From Gymnopilus junonius (Eukaryota > Basidiomycota > Agaricomycetes > Agaricales > Galerinaceae): a stretch of DNA of 64,000 nucleotides. Within the stretch, counting starts at the first letter, position 1. The number at the start of each line of letters is the position of its first letter. The notes beneath the pieces are model-generated. The model saw only the letters and a list, made by a program, of their open reading frames with translations. It ran no database searches and had not been told where the DNA came from. The stretch is taken from contig JADNYJ010000066.1 of the NCBI GenBank assembly GCA_015501075.1, positions 62,001 to 126,000 of the forward strand, written 5' to 3'. This document shows, one piece after another, positions 9,762 through 21,306 of the stretch. Both the position numbers and the translations under genes were made by a program.

Positions 9762-12700
9762 TCATTCCATGTTGAGGAGCTTGAGGTTGTTTTCGTGAGC
9801 AACGCACCCAAGTGGTTTGGTGAGGAAGTCAGCCAGATTTTCAGCTGAAGGAACCTGCTTGACCTGCAGTTCCTTAGCGGCTACCCTCTCCCGGATGTAG
9901 TGGCATCGCACGTCGATGTGCTTGGCTCGGGCGTGTCCCTTGGTGTTCTTCATCAATGCTATCGCCGCTGAGTTGTCCCCGTACACAACCACAGGGTAAT
10001 CCTCCTCCAACCCTACCTCACTCAAGAAACTGTACATCCACAATGCTTGCTGTGCCCCCTCATCATAGACATATATTCAGCTTCGGTGGTGGACAAGGTG
10101 ACGACAGGCTGGAGCTTCGAGCTCCATGAGACTGGGCCGCCAGCCACCATGAAGACGTAGCCTGACGTAGAGCAGCGGTTGTCTATGTTGTCGCCGAAGC
10201 TGGCATCAATGTATCCGACAGGTTTGATCCCTCCCCCAAGTCCACGGCGGTATGTAATCTTGAGGTCAAGGGTGCCCTTAACGTATGCTAGGATGTGCTG
10301 GAGAGCCTTCCAGTGAGCTGGTCCGGGGTTTGACTGAAAACGCGAGAGAGTGGTGACGGCATATGAAAGGTCCGGGCATGTACCTGCTTGAGCCCAGGTG
10401 AGACATCCCAATGCCTCGCGGTATGGTTTGTCTCTCATCTCCTCATGTTCATCCTCATTCTTGGGGCAGTCCTTTTCCGTGAGCTGAATCCCAGGGGGAA
10501 GTGGGGTCTTCTTTGGCGTGCAATTCTCCATCCCAAACTTCTTGAGGGTGTTGACCAGGAAGGTACGTTGCTGGATCTCCAATATCCCTTCCTCCCTATC
10601 ATAGTTTGACCCCTATCCCCAAAAGAAAACTCAGCCACCCTTTCTTGATCTCGAAACACGTTCCCAGTTCATCGGCTGCTTCATCGGCTGTGTCGTCAGT
10701 GGAGGATATTCCTAACACATCGTCTGTATACGTCCCGTTAATGTCGATGGTGGCGTCTTCCTTCTTACGAGAGTGTATGCAGGGATCAGCGCAAGACCTG
10801 TAGTAGCCCAATCCTTCGTATGCCTGCACCATCTCATTCTGGAAATCATGGCTGCCTTGCATCATGCCGTATAGGGTACGCTCGAGTTTCCAGACCTTCC
10901 CTTCCTCCCCCGGCTCGAGCATACCCGGCGGAGCCTTCATGTAGGTTGTGTATGCATTGGGACTGTAGAGGTAGGCGGCGACGATGTCTGCCTGCCAGAG
11001 GGATAGGTTGAGCTCAATGGTGATGGTGCATAGAAAACGTAGGGACTCCAGGTGAATGACTGAGGTGTAAGTCTCGCCGTACTCAAGTCCTGGGATTTGA
11101 GAATATCCCTTCACCACAATACGTGCCTTCGCCTTGGTGATGTTCCCATCCCCATCGTATTTGTAGTTAAAGACCCATTTTGACCCAATTACATGTGCGC
11201 CGGTTGGAGGATCGACCTTCTTGAAAACTCTGCGGTCAGTGAGCACGTCGAGCTCGGCCTGCATAGCGGGTCCCCATATGTCTGGCTCAGTCATTGCCTG
11301 GTCGTAAGTCTGAGGAATTGAATGGTCCTGTGAGGTGCTCATAAGCGCGATGTACGGGTATGAAGGGAACATAGATGACGCGTATTCATCCAATCCCTCC
11401 AAAAATGCCGGCATATCTGACAGTGCAAACGCACGCAGTGCAGCGCCGTCTGTAGCCCAATCCTCCCTAGCCATCCTCGCCTCCCTCTCTCTCCTCTCAA
11501 ACTCGTCAGATGCTGCGGCTGCAGCTGACCTCGAGCTGCCAGTGGCCAGACGTCCCGAGCGGCGTGGTTCAACCATGTTAGGCACCCATCCTTGGTCAGC
11601 GTTGACTGGCGTCGCATTCTCCGTAGGGGTGGTGACAGCGGGCAGACGCGTAGGCGGGTCAGTAGCCCTAGGACGGGGAGCAACAGCAGGGCGAGGGTGG
11701 AGAACCCCCAACGTAGTGGTGTCAGTGGAAGGTGCTGGGGTGTCAACTGTCTCGGCAGTCTCGGCCCTGCCAATGACAGGTGTCATGAACTCCTCGGGGA
11801 TGTCAGCGGGGTCATGCGGCGGAGACACGGAAGAAGATGTATCGTGGAAAGTTCCTTCCTTGAAGGTTACGTTCCGGGCCTTGATCATGGTGCATGAAGC
11901 GCGGTCATAGAGTTTGTAGGCATCACGCCCAAAATAGCCAACCATCATATATTTTGATTGATCTCGGTGCTAGCTTTGATTGATCAATCTCGGGTGCAAT
12001 CTTCGCATACACCACACACCCGAATGGGCATAGGTGGGATACATCCTGCCGTTTACCACTCCACCTCTCCTCAGGAATCACTCCCGGATGCCTCGATGAA
12101 GGAAGTAAATTCTTGACGTAACAGTAGGTCTTCGACGCTTCTGCCCACAGGTCCCATGACAACCCTGAGTCAATCAACATGGTTCTAGTCCCCTCGATGA
12201 CAGTGCGGATCACACGTTCTGCCATTCCATTTGATGCGTGAGAGTACGGTGCTCCAGTTTCGTGGACGATGCCGTGCTCACATAGGTAAGCCTGCCACTC
12301 CTCCCCCATGAATGCCGGATCCATATCACTTCGCACCTTTTCAGCTTCCTCCCTGTCTGCCTCTCTGCCTTGACATGGTACTCCTTGAATGCTTCAAGTG
12401 TTGCTGATGCTGACTTCGTGGTCAAGTAGAATGGGTCGAGGTGTGAAGAACCCCCATCGGCAAACAGCAGCATGTACATCACCCCTCCCAGCGATGGAAC
12501 ATGGGTACAGACCCAGATGTCCATGTGGACATGTTCGAGCGGTTCAGTTTCTTTGGCAAATACCTCATCGTATGGCCTCGTCACCTGTTTCCCCAACATG
12601 CAGTCCTCACAGTTCAACTTCTCGTCTACATTTCCCGTTATCTGGAGGCCATTCACCAGGCTGGCTGCTTGCTTGATTGCGCTCACACCCGCATGTCCAA

Positions 12701-14144
12701 AACGTCGGTGCCAGGTGTCTAGCAGAACAGGGCGTTCTTGAGACTTGGCTGAGAAGGCAAGGTTTTTCATTTCGCTTTGGACAGATCCTTGGGTTGACCC
12801 GAAATCTAGCAGATATATCCCTTCGCTTCCGCGACCATAGAGGACGTCATCCCCATCCGCGTCACGGAATATCACCTCTCCTCCACTGAACATAACCGTG
12901 AAACCTGCTTTATCAAAATGCCCAATGGAGACAAGGTTTGCGATGAGGTCAGGCATGTGAATGGAGCTCATGGAAAGGGTAACCCACCTCCCGTTCAACT
13001 CAGCAACTTTAGTGACAATGCCTCTTCCTAGAATCCTAAAACGTCCCTCAGTGTTCGCGGCCTGCCCCTCCATTGGCTCATTAAACAGTGTATATGACGT
13101 GAAGTCCTCTCGCCTAGTGAAGCAGTGGTCGGATGCCCCCGAGTCAGCATAGGTTGCAGACACTCCACTGTTTTGTGTCTTAGCGAGCAATGCCATGTTG
13201 GTCAACAATGCATATGCCTTCTTGCTGACGGTCGCAATATTTGCCTTCGGGACTGTTGCTGAAGTGCTCTGGGAGTTCGTCGATGCAGTCATATCTGTGT
13301 TAGAGCCGGCTCCTCCCTTCTTCCTGAAATGCAGAGGGAACTGGCCCTCACTTCCTCCCCCTGGCCAGTAGCACTTCTCCTTCCCATGCCCACGGCAGCC
13401 ACAGTTTGAACAAATGATGGTAGAGTTGGGGTGGTTGTGTGTTTTCTTCATGGAAGTGGCCTGGAGCGCCATGGCAGAAGCGCCGGTAGGTTTAATTTGA
13501 CCCTTTATCCTCTCCCAGTGGGTGCTAATCCTCATAATGATGTCCGTAGATGTTTTGGCATCATAGAGGGTGGCCACCATCATGTCCCAGGAGGCCGGAA
13601 GAGACAACAAGATGATCATACAGAAGTCCATGTCTGAAATCCCAGCACCAGCTGCGTTCGCCTTGCACCATTTCAAATGGAGAGTGGATATATGCGCCAT
13701 TAGATCCTCTCTGTCTTTGTGAAAGGTGTTCCGAAGGTCGCGCTGAGTGTTCACAGTGGCAACGTCGGACTTGATGTCGTACAGGGATATGAGGGTAGCC
13801 CAGACCTCGGCAGCGGTCTCACCCATGTCTATACCCAAACCGACAGGGTTGATGCAGTTGTAGATGATGAGGCCTTTCGTCCAAGTGTTACACATCTTCC
13901 ATTCTCCAGGAGAAGGGTTAGCAGAGTCCCAGGTGGTCACCTCAGGAGGCAATGGTGTGTTGGCTGGCATGCCAGTTGCGGGTGGTGGGGCTGGAGAGGG
14001 TTGAGCTATCACTCCGAGTAGGTAACTGTCTGCCCCTTTTATTTCGGTGGCCGTAAGTATGGCTCTCTTCCACGAGAACCAGTTTGTCCCATCAAACCTT
14101 TCAGATTCAGGGAAGACTGTGGGGGCTGTAGATGTGGTAGACAT
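9762..14144 (-). CDS. Copia gag-pol polyprotein, four frame breaks
   Basis: Frame segments are 14144 to about 12340, then to about 11940, then to about 10600, then to about 10050, then 9762. The total span of 4383 nt is divisible by three, matching one polyprotein of about 1460 aa. In order: gag with FDGTNWFSWKRAI near the N-terminus; a CCHC knuckle CSNCGCRGHGKEKC near residue 245; a protease site ADSGASDHC; the integrase zinc region (WHRRFGH ... CEDCMLGKQ) and core; a reverse transcriptase with the active-site variant YTDD; and RNase H with YIDASFGDN and STTEAEYMSM. The element is recent by LTR identity, so the breaks may be sequence errors or young inactivating mutations. Confidence 0.9.
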
Positions 14145-14234
14145 GTTTGGCTGTGGTAGTGTAGTTCTGTGAGGATCTGTAACGTCTGTATGAGTCGCGA
14201 GTATATTTTGTGTCTGAATATGCGGTTAAAAACC

Positions 14235-14247
14235 GGGGCCCATAACC
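14235..14247 (-). other. Primer-binding site, candidate half-tRNA-iMet type
   Basis: Immediately inside the 5' LTR the minus strand reads GGTTATGGGCCCC, complementary to a CAU-anticodon arm (GGGGCCCAUAACC) and not to a tRNA 3' end. Drosophila copia is known to prime from an internal fragment of initiator tRNA-Met; the match in position and sequence type is the basis of the call. Confidence 0.6.
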
Positions 14248-14617
14248 TGAAGAGAGCAATAAAACTCAGAGTCAGACACGTAGTGACGACGACTATGGTA
14301 TGTATTATCTACCTGAAGAGAGCAATAAAACTAGGTAGATAGTATAAGTAAATAATGTGAGGTGTAGTATAATTAAGGGCTCACCTCAGAGTCAGACACG
14401 TAGTGACGACGACTGAGGGAGCCCTGTACTCTACGGAAAGGTTTGTCCGTGATCAAATGGGTGGCTGGATAAACTGTACAGTACCACCCAGAAGAGAAAA
14501 TGGAAGTAAAAGAGTAGTGGTAGCCAGTACCGAAAAGGGGACAGACACGAATAAGGAAAGTGGAAATACGAAACCTAAATATAGTAAGCACCTGGGCGTG
14601 AGTCGTCTATCTCAACA
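14248..14617 (-). repeat. 5' LTR of the copia element
   Basis: 370 bp, with four transitions relative to the 3' LTR. The minus-strand transcript should start here. Confidence 0.95.
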
Positions 14618-14622
14618 TAAGC
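14618..14622. repeat. Target-site duplication, right copy
   Basis: TAAGC, identical to 9364-9368. Confidence 0.9.
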
Positions 14623-15706
14623 ACCTCATTGGTTGCTTCCATGTTGAACGTTCCAGTCGGCGTCATTCCGTCATCGCAAGCACATATTCACGATGGTGAC
14701 GATCATCGTCATTACCCGACACGGTCGAGGCGCTCATGCGTCAATTGTTTTCCTGTCTCGTAGGATCTCTGTAGGTACCCTTGCCCGTCCATGTCGTAGG
14801 AAGGCCATTGGTTAAGCTGGCGCATGCTCCGGAGGTCCACCTAATAGTTATTATGACTTAAAACGAAGCAAAGACTGTCCAGGTACTCCGATTATCTTCC
14901 TTCAGTTTACCCAAGTGCAGCACTTAACTTTCCGAGCCGACTTGGCCCTTTTTCCCATCCTTATCTTAAAAGAACTAACCAACGAACGTTGATAACGACC
15001 TGGCACCACTAGCATAATCATTCTTAACGACCGTAAAAGGGTTCACACCTCGTCCCACTTTGTTTTTGTCTCTGCTGGGACCGTTTCCTAATTCGGGAGG
15101 CTTCGCCCCTATCTCTTATCCGAGTCTTGACTCCCCGCCACCTCTCCGGTCCTCGTTCGTGCCCGCGTGTGTCTCCTTCTGTCCTTCCCCTTTTCAGCCC
15201 TCCCTCGCTTTGTCCTTGCATAATATTGCCATTGGGCGAAGACATTGAAGCATTGTACTCGTACGAGGTTATAATAATACCTTGCACAGTAACATACATA
15301 ACTGAAACCCCCGGTGTACCCAAGCCCTTCAAGAGGGGTGAGTCAGAGAATTAATCCGCTAACAGGGCTTTGCCTCATTAATTTGTCCTTCTCTTCTTCT
15401 TTCGTTTGACAGGCAGTGCTAGTTCTATAACTGACTTTGAACTTTGAAGTACCGGGATAACCCTTCAAGCTTCAAGCTTGACTTTCAAAGCCGAAGCAAA
15501 TCCGACTTTGCTTGCGTTCCCCCTTCTTCTCTTCTCTCTGACTCATACCATACCATACCTTATCGTTACTTATTACCAAGGACGACTTATACCTGCTGGC
15601 GCAAGGATAACCCCTCCATTTCGACCCATCGTTTCCTTCACAACCCTCTCGTTGCTTGTTTGCATCATCTTTCACCCCCTTCTGTTACTTCAACCCAACA
15701 TACGCA
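14623..15706. other. Intergenic and likely 5' leader of the acidic-protein gene
   Basis: About 1.1 kb without a supportable gene. The last 300 bp are C/T-rich, typical of a fungal promoter and leader. Confidence 0.5.
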
Positions 15707-16684
15707 ATGCCTTTCTACAACGCCAATGTTAATGTCAAGGGCTCACCCATTATGAGCAAGGCCAAGGCCTTATCATCGTCCAAAGCGTCAAGCGGTGCGT
15801 CTACACCACTCAAAGCCAACTCCTCCAATGTGAATACTACCCCTACCACGACCGTTATTGTTAACACCGATGCCAAAGCCCCTGTTGCGCATGGTACCTC
15901 CCCGTCGCCCCTTTCCGGCTCTGGAAATACCACCCCAAGTTCAGACGAGGAGAATGTCATCCCTTCGTCTCCTCCTGCACAAACAGAGGCGGACCAAGGA
16001 ACCCGCCCACTGTCACCCCGCCCGCTCTCGCCTCAGCTCAAGGACGTCAGGGCGTACGAACATGAGAGGCAGCGCGCGAAGAGGGCGGGCGAGTGGGCTT
16101 TGAAGAGGGCGATGAAGAATAGCCTTAGCATGGGTGGAAGCACGAAAGTGAAAGGAGACCTTACAAGCGGAGCTGGTGCTAGGAAGAAAGCCGCGACTCA
16201 GAGTGGGGCTGGGAGGGAGGATGTCGATGTTGAATTTGTCGTTGGTGTGAGGTCCAAAGAATTTGCTGGACCTGCGCCGGTCACTGCTGAAGTCCCGACA
16301 AATTCGCTGGCTATGGCAATGGCTATGGCAGTCACCACACCCAAGGCAGATTTGAGTGTCAGCCTCTCGGATTTGATCAAGCCCAAGTCCAAGACGAGGA
16401 AGAACAAGTCAAAGCTCGGGAAGTTTGGTTCCTTGAGGAGGAAAGGTGTCGAGGATGATAATGACGACGACAGCTACGCTGATGGAGACGAGGAGGAAGA
16501 GGAATTCGAGTGGGTGCCTGCGCTGCGCGCGGTCATTGCGCTGGATGAGGTTGATCCTCAGGGAAGAAGGGATATGGAGGTTGATGAACCTTGGGAATGC
16601 GTGAGCGGGGACGAGGAGGAGGAGCAGAAAGGGAAGAGGGAGCTGTCGTATGCCGAGGTGTTGAGCGGCATGCACCTCGACTGA
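15707..16684 (+). CDS. Acidic, low-complexity protein of unknown function
   Basis: Single-exon frame of 325 aa. The N-terminal 130 residues are S/T/P-rich. A basic stretch (ERQRAKRAGEWALKRAMK) sits around residues 115-135, a second basic patch (KPKSKTRKNKSK) around 225-240, and two acidic runs follow. The C-terminus ends LSYAEVLSGMHLD. No membrane segment, signal peptide or known catalytic motif is visible. The alternation of basic and acidic low-complexity tracts would fit a nuclear or RNA-associated protein, but this is a guess. The start at 15707 was preferred over upstream in-frame codons because it follows a C/T-rich leader and an A-rich context (CGCAATGCC). I do not recognise the family. 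Confidence 0.65.
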   Translation: MPFYNANVNVKGSPIMSKAKALSSSKASSGASTPLKANSSNVNTTPTTTVIVNTDAKAPVAHGTSPSPLSGSGNTTPSSDEENVIPSSPPAQTEADQGTRPLSPRPLSPQLKDVRAYEHERQRAKRAGEWALKRAMKNSLSMGGSTKVKGDLTSGAGARKKAATQSGAGREDVDVEFVVGVRSKEFAGPAPVTAEVPTNSLAMAMAMAVTTPKADLSVSLSDLIKPKSKTRKNKSKLGKFGSLRRKGVEDDNDDDSYADGDEEEEEFEWVPALRAVIALDEVDPQGRRDMEVDEPWECVSGDEEEEQKGKRELSYAEVLSGMHLD

Positions 16685-17552
16685 AGGAGATGAGTATACC
16701 CAGTTTCTTGTTGTCTTTTCGTCTTTTCTTCACTAGGCCCTTTCCTTGACCGCCTTTCCTTGATGCACCTTGGATGGACCTTTCTCATATCTGATTCTAA
16801 TATTATTTACAAGATTAAAGATTAAAGACAAACCAATTACCCACTTTCATTCGTTCACTTTCCCTCCATTCGTTACCGTAGACGTTTTGAACATTGTATG
16901 TAAGAGTAGTTGAAGAGTAGGCAAAGGGTAACTAATGTTGTACATAATTATTACGTCAGCGTTATTGGAGTTTTTGATTTAAGTTACCTGAAAAACTTGA
17001 ACGAACGTTGCTCTGCGTCTCATCCTATCTTGACTCTTACTACATAGATCCTGGACTCGTTTATCGCATAGACGCACTTTTTAGTGCTTTTTTTCTTTCA
17101 TTATAAAGAGGTATAATTTCATTGTCTATCACGGTCATTATCGCTCAATCGAACTAGATTCGCAGCTCCATCGTGGGTCTGGATGTTTCATCATCATCGA
17201 TGATGACCAGCAGGTGGGGCGCCCCCTCTCTGCATTTAGTTCGCTACAAAGTGATGCCAGCATGAAAAACAGTAACGCCGCCAGAACCTACTACATTAGC
17301 AGCAACATCTTCTCACCCTCCACATCTTTTTCGTCCTTTTCCAAACTTTCCATAGCAGCACTCCTTCGCAAGAGTTAATCGATAATCAGGAATCGATAAC
17401 CTATAATACAGTGCCTTCATATTTTATCCTGGACCCCATTCACATTCCAAGAGACATTGGAGACGACACCTAGGTCCCACGAAGGAACCTACAAATTTCA
17501 CGAATACAAATTTCACGAAGCGCCTTCTCAACCTCAGGAGTCAGGGCTGACC
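16685..17552. other. Intergenic region with promoter of GRAM-VASt copy A
   Basis: About 870 bp. 17017-17130 is recognisably related to 20951-21056, upstream of copy B. Nothing else supportable. Confidence 0.5.
17017..17130 (+). repeat. Duplicated promoter segment, copy A
   Basis: Shared with 20951-21056: both run GTCTCATCC, then CTTGACTCT, ACTACATA, GATCCTG, and further on CTTTCATT and ATTTCATTG in the same order, with small indels. This shows the GRAM-VASt duplication included upstream DNA. Confidence 0.6.
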
Positions 17553-19909
17553 ATGGATAACTCATCCTTGTCGACTGTGGGCGCCCAGAATGCGCAAATT
17601 ACTCCTATTCCCCGATCGTCGACCTCTATTAACACAACTAACACAACTACGGGTAATATCAATGGAGGAGGAGACACCAATGCCCGCTCTGCGGAAGCGG
17701 AAGCGGATTCGTCCCAGCACTCTTCCAGATCCAAACCTTCATCTTCCAATTCCCGAAAGTCGAACGCCTCAGAGCATTACGCTTTAAATTTGGGAGAGGG
17801 AAGCAACGAGCAGATTGAACATGAACATGAACCCAACGAGGAGATTAGGCAGGAGCAGGAGAGTAAGTTGAATCTTCCGGAAGACGAGGACATTCCTGTT
17901 AGTGGGTTCGCGGTGGCGAGCAATAAGAGGAATGCAGATTTTCATGAGCTCTTTCCGAATGTGCCCGAGGGGGATTATTTGATTGGAGGTGGGTGTTTTG
18001 ACAGTCTCCTTTTTTCCCTTTCTTCGTCTGTCTTGATTTTATTTTATCTTTTTATGATCGTTGTGATTGAACATGACACTGATTCTTTTTTTGGGGGGTT
18101 GATTTGGCAGATTATGGATGTGCACTGCAGAGAGAAATTCTCATTCATGGAAAACTGTACATTTCAGAGAGCAATGTTTCCTTCCATGCTAATATTTTTG
18201 GATGGATCACGGACGTGAGTGCCATCCCTCTCCCCCTTTTGTTGTTTTATGTTCCCTTTTTTCGTTCATTTAAACGTACATTTCTTCTCTTTTTGATACC
18301 CTGCGGGTTTCTTTGAGGTCGGGTGGTATGACGCAACGTGGGCTGTTGGCTGAGGCTGAGTCCGGCTGAGTTTGAGTTACCCTCTGCTTCTGTCTTTATT
18401 TAGTCCTGCACCTTCTCCGCCCGTTTCTCCTCTACCGCCTCCTCCATCTTTTCCAAAATACAGGAGCTCATGTTTCCCTCCTCCACCAGCTTTCAATCCC
18501 AATAAACGAAATAACCTCCCTGGAGAAGAAAATGACAGCTTTTGTCATCCCCAACGCCATTCAAATCATTACTCGGCAGGCCAAGTACACCTTCGCGTCA
18601 TTGCTCTCGCGAGACGCGACTTTTGATGTGATCCATAATATTTGGATGCTCGCAGCCCGGGAGGACGGAAGCTCGAGGGTGAACGGTACGCCGCTCCCTG
18701 GGACTAGGATTGCTAGGGTTGCCCATGCTGGGCCCCGTGTGCCTGCTGTCCCCTCTAGCGGTGGTCGTGCGCGGCGGAGAAAGACGCTGTGTGCGTGTGG
18801 GAGGGCGGGAAAGCACTATGCTGAGACGGCGATGGAGATGACAGTTCCTGGTACACCGGAGAAGATACATAATTTAATGTTCGCGAGCGGGTTTATCAAG
18901 GATTTTATGGCATCTAATCAAAACCTATTTGGTGAGTTCTTTTTTTCTTGATTAATACCGCTCCTTTCTAATTTTTTTCCTGCCTTATTTTTTCTTCAAC
19001 CCAGACATCGAAATGTCGACCTGGCAACCCGTCAACCCCAGCTCAAAGCTCCTCGCGCGTACCTTCTCATACATAAAACCACTCAACGGCTCTCTGGGCC
19101 CGAAACAGACTAGATGCGACATAAAAGAGGAAATGACACATTTCGATCTGGAAGAGTACATTTCTACCATCACCACCACGAGGAGCCCTGATGTACCGAG
19201 TGGAGGGGCGTTCAAGGTGCTGACAAGGACGTGCGTCATGTGGGCCAGTTTGGTGAGCTCAAGAGTGGTTGTTACGACACAAGTGGAGTGGTCCGGGTGG
19301 AGTGTTTTTAAAGGTGAGGTTCTTCTTGTTCATTCTTTGGGGAGGCTTTTGTGGAACTGGTGATTCCTGCTTGCCTGCGCGCATCCCCTTCATATATAAC
19401 TCAAATTGATGGCGTGTTCCTAATTATCGCCTTTTTGGACAGGCATCGTCGAGCGATCAGCTGTGGACGGTCAGAAGACTTACCATAACGAACTCGAAAA
19501 GTGCATGCGGGAGTACATTGCTCAACATGCATCCGAATTCCTCCCTAAAGGTGTGGACATTGGCGCGCTCGAAACGCCAGAGGAAGCCGCCCCAGGGGCG
19601 CCCACTGGTCGCAGAAAAGCACTGCAGGAGCACCCGATACAGGAAGAGCTCCAGCAGCGTAAGCTCCAATGGGCTTGGGGCACGAATCAGGGTTCAAACA
19701 GAAGGATGATCATAATTCTGTGGTTCGTCGTCGGTATCCTGGTGATTAGTAATGTGTGGACATTTTTCAGGATGGACAGGCAGCAGCAGGCTATGATGAC
19801 TGGGATGGAGAAGGTTGTGCAGGAGAGGGTGGGAGAGGAGAGGGAAAGATGGCAAAGGTGGGAGAGATGGAAAGGGGAGAGGTGTGATGACATGCGTAGG
19901 TCTCGTTGA
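17553..19909 (+). CDS. GRAM-VASt sterol-transfer-like protein, copy A (short form)
   Basis: Exons 17553-17988, 18111-18214, 18490-18931, 19005-19313 and 19443-19909 give 585 aa in phase. A GRAM domain begins at about residue 125 (ASNKRNADFHELFPNVPEGDYL) and spans exons 1-3 (GCALQREIL, YISESNVSFHANIFGWITD). A VASt/StART-like domain (AETAMEMTVPGTPEKIHNLMF ... TCVMWASLV ... DGQKTYHNELE) follows at about 280-450, and one membrane anchor at about 519-539 (IIILWFVVGILVISNVW). This order is that of the Lam/Ltc/GRAMD1 family, ER-anchored sterol transporters at membrane contact sites; the sterol role is inferred from the family. Compared with copy B it lacks about 550 N-terminal residues, the spacer before the anchor is shorter, and the C-terminal coiled region is reduced. 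Confidence 0.85.
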
Positions 19910-20410
19910 TCTGTGACTTGGTGATGTTCCTTGATCGATTTGGAGGAAATGATGGAAGGACCGTCAATTGGTCGAGGTCGAAATCGAAGGCGAGGCGAAC
20001 TGGGCGCAAGTATTTGCCTCCATCTGTGGCTAATACCATCACAACTTCCCGTCATCACCGAGCACTACCTGGCAGCGAAAAACCCTCTGGACCCTTTGCT
20101 AGCTTCAAAGTCACTTCATTCTTTTCTACTGGATGCTGGATGCCTCCGCTGTCCGCGGTACTAGCGTATGATGGGTTACGTGCTCTCAGGAGAAGTGACA
20201 CTTCCCTTCCAGTGGCACCCAAGATTTGCGCAGACCAGATATGCTGGATATCCCGTCATCAACCGGTGGTATGACCGACCTCGATCTATTTCTAACTCGC
20301 AATGCAAATGGGTGAAGACAACTAAAGACATGGTCCAACGAGACGAGGTGGCTGCCCATAAGTAGCATTTGTCACGTCTCCACGTGATTCAGTACGCGAT
20401 GCGTCGTCCA
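19910..20410 (+). repeat. 3' flank of copy A, shared with relic copy C
   Basis: Comparison with the reverse complement of 32246-32640 shows ordered matches: CCCTTTGC, TCTTTTCTACTGG, CCCCTTCCAGT-like and CCGACCTCGA blocks, ending in the CACGTG motif. The duplicated unit therefore extends about 500 bp past the stop. Confidence 0.55.
20371..20408 (-). repeat. Dispersed CACGTG motif, copy 1
   Basis: Read on the minus strand it is a GACG...TCGCGTA...AATCACGTGGA...CGTGAC block, closely similar to 32246-32283 and 36934-36970. Confidence 0.6.
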
Positions 20411-21306
20411 ACCACTCAATCAAAGTCAATCCACAGTTTGTTCACCATTCAAAAAGCATTTGCTCTTTACTAAAGAAGGTTCAGCAATCATTCCGTTGAA
20501 AGTCAATTCTTACTTTATTCGTTCCGCTACTATGGGATCTGGTAGTAATGGGTTGCCGAGCGTGTGTACTGAGTAGTTGAGGGTTATGGCAACCAAGTGT
20601 AATGTCGGCCTCAACTCGCGGCTCGTGACTGATTGTCCGTTTTGAACTCCGCTAGCTGACAGTGACCAGTGTTAATTATTCACTTTTGAATACCTCATGA
20701 CTTCGTTCAGATCTCAGAGTTGACTCTCCTTGCTTCTCAGAGTTCTCTAGTGCATACAGATTCACGGGGAAGAGGCATAAGCTTGAGGAGGAAGAACATG
20801 AAATCCATGTAAGGATACGTACGGATCGGAGGTTTGATTATGTACGAACGGAACCTAATATGGGGCGGAAGCGGGCAACGAGGCGCCAAGGCCGGGTCAT
20901 CGGATTGATGGAAAACAATGAACATGATCACCACGCTTTGCTCGTGCGGCGTCTCATCCATCTTGACTCTCACTACATACTGGGATCCTGCAGGCGCTGG
21001 TCTTCTTCGCTGCGTTTAGCTTCTTTCATTGTAACAAGTATGATTTCATTGCTTATGCTCTCCTTTCCCATCAATTACTCACGATCTTCATGGATTTGCA
21101 GTTGTATTACCGGCTGCATTCTCTGCGGCGCTTTACCTGAGAGTTTGTCCTTCCATCAGATATTGGACGGAAATCATCCGTCGCATTGACACAGCGCGAC
21201 TTACGACGAGACATACGGGCATCGGGCGCGACGGTTAAAGTCAAGTCAATTTAGTCACGCGCTCTTGACCCATCCAAAATTCAAAAAGAACGGGCGCCGA
21301 ACGCGT
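20411..21306. other. Intergenic region with promoter of GRAM-VASt copy B
   Basis: About 900 bp without a supportable gene; it contains the promoter segment shared with copy A. Confidence 0.5.
20951..21056 (+). repeat. Duplicated promoter segment, copy B
   Basis: Counterpart of 17017-17130; see that entry for the shared blocks. Confidence 0.6.

Larger units (their letters stand above)
9369..14617 (-). mobile_element. Ty1/copia LTR retrotransposon, full length (5249 bp)
   Basis: Two 370-bp direct repeats starting TG and ending CA flank an internal region coding on the minus strand in the copia order gag, protease, integrase, reverse transcriptase, RNase H. A perfect 5-bp TAAGC duplication flanks it. 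By eye the LTRs differ at four positions, all transitions (about 99% identity), so insertion is recent. The primer site lies at 14235-14247 and the polypurine tract at 9739-9747. The coding region has four frame changes but nets to a multiple of three. Confidence 0.95.
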
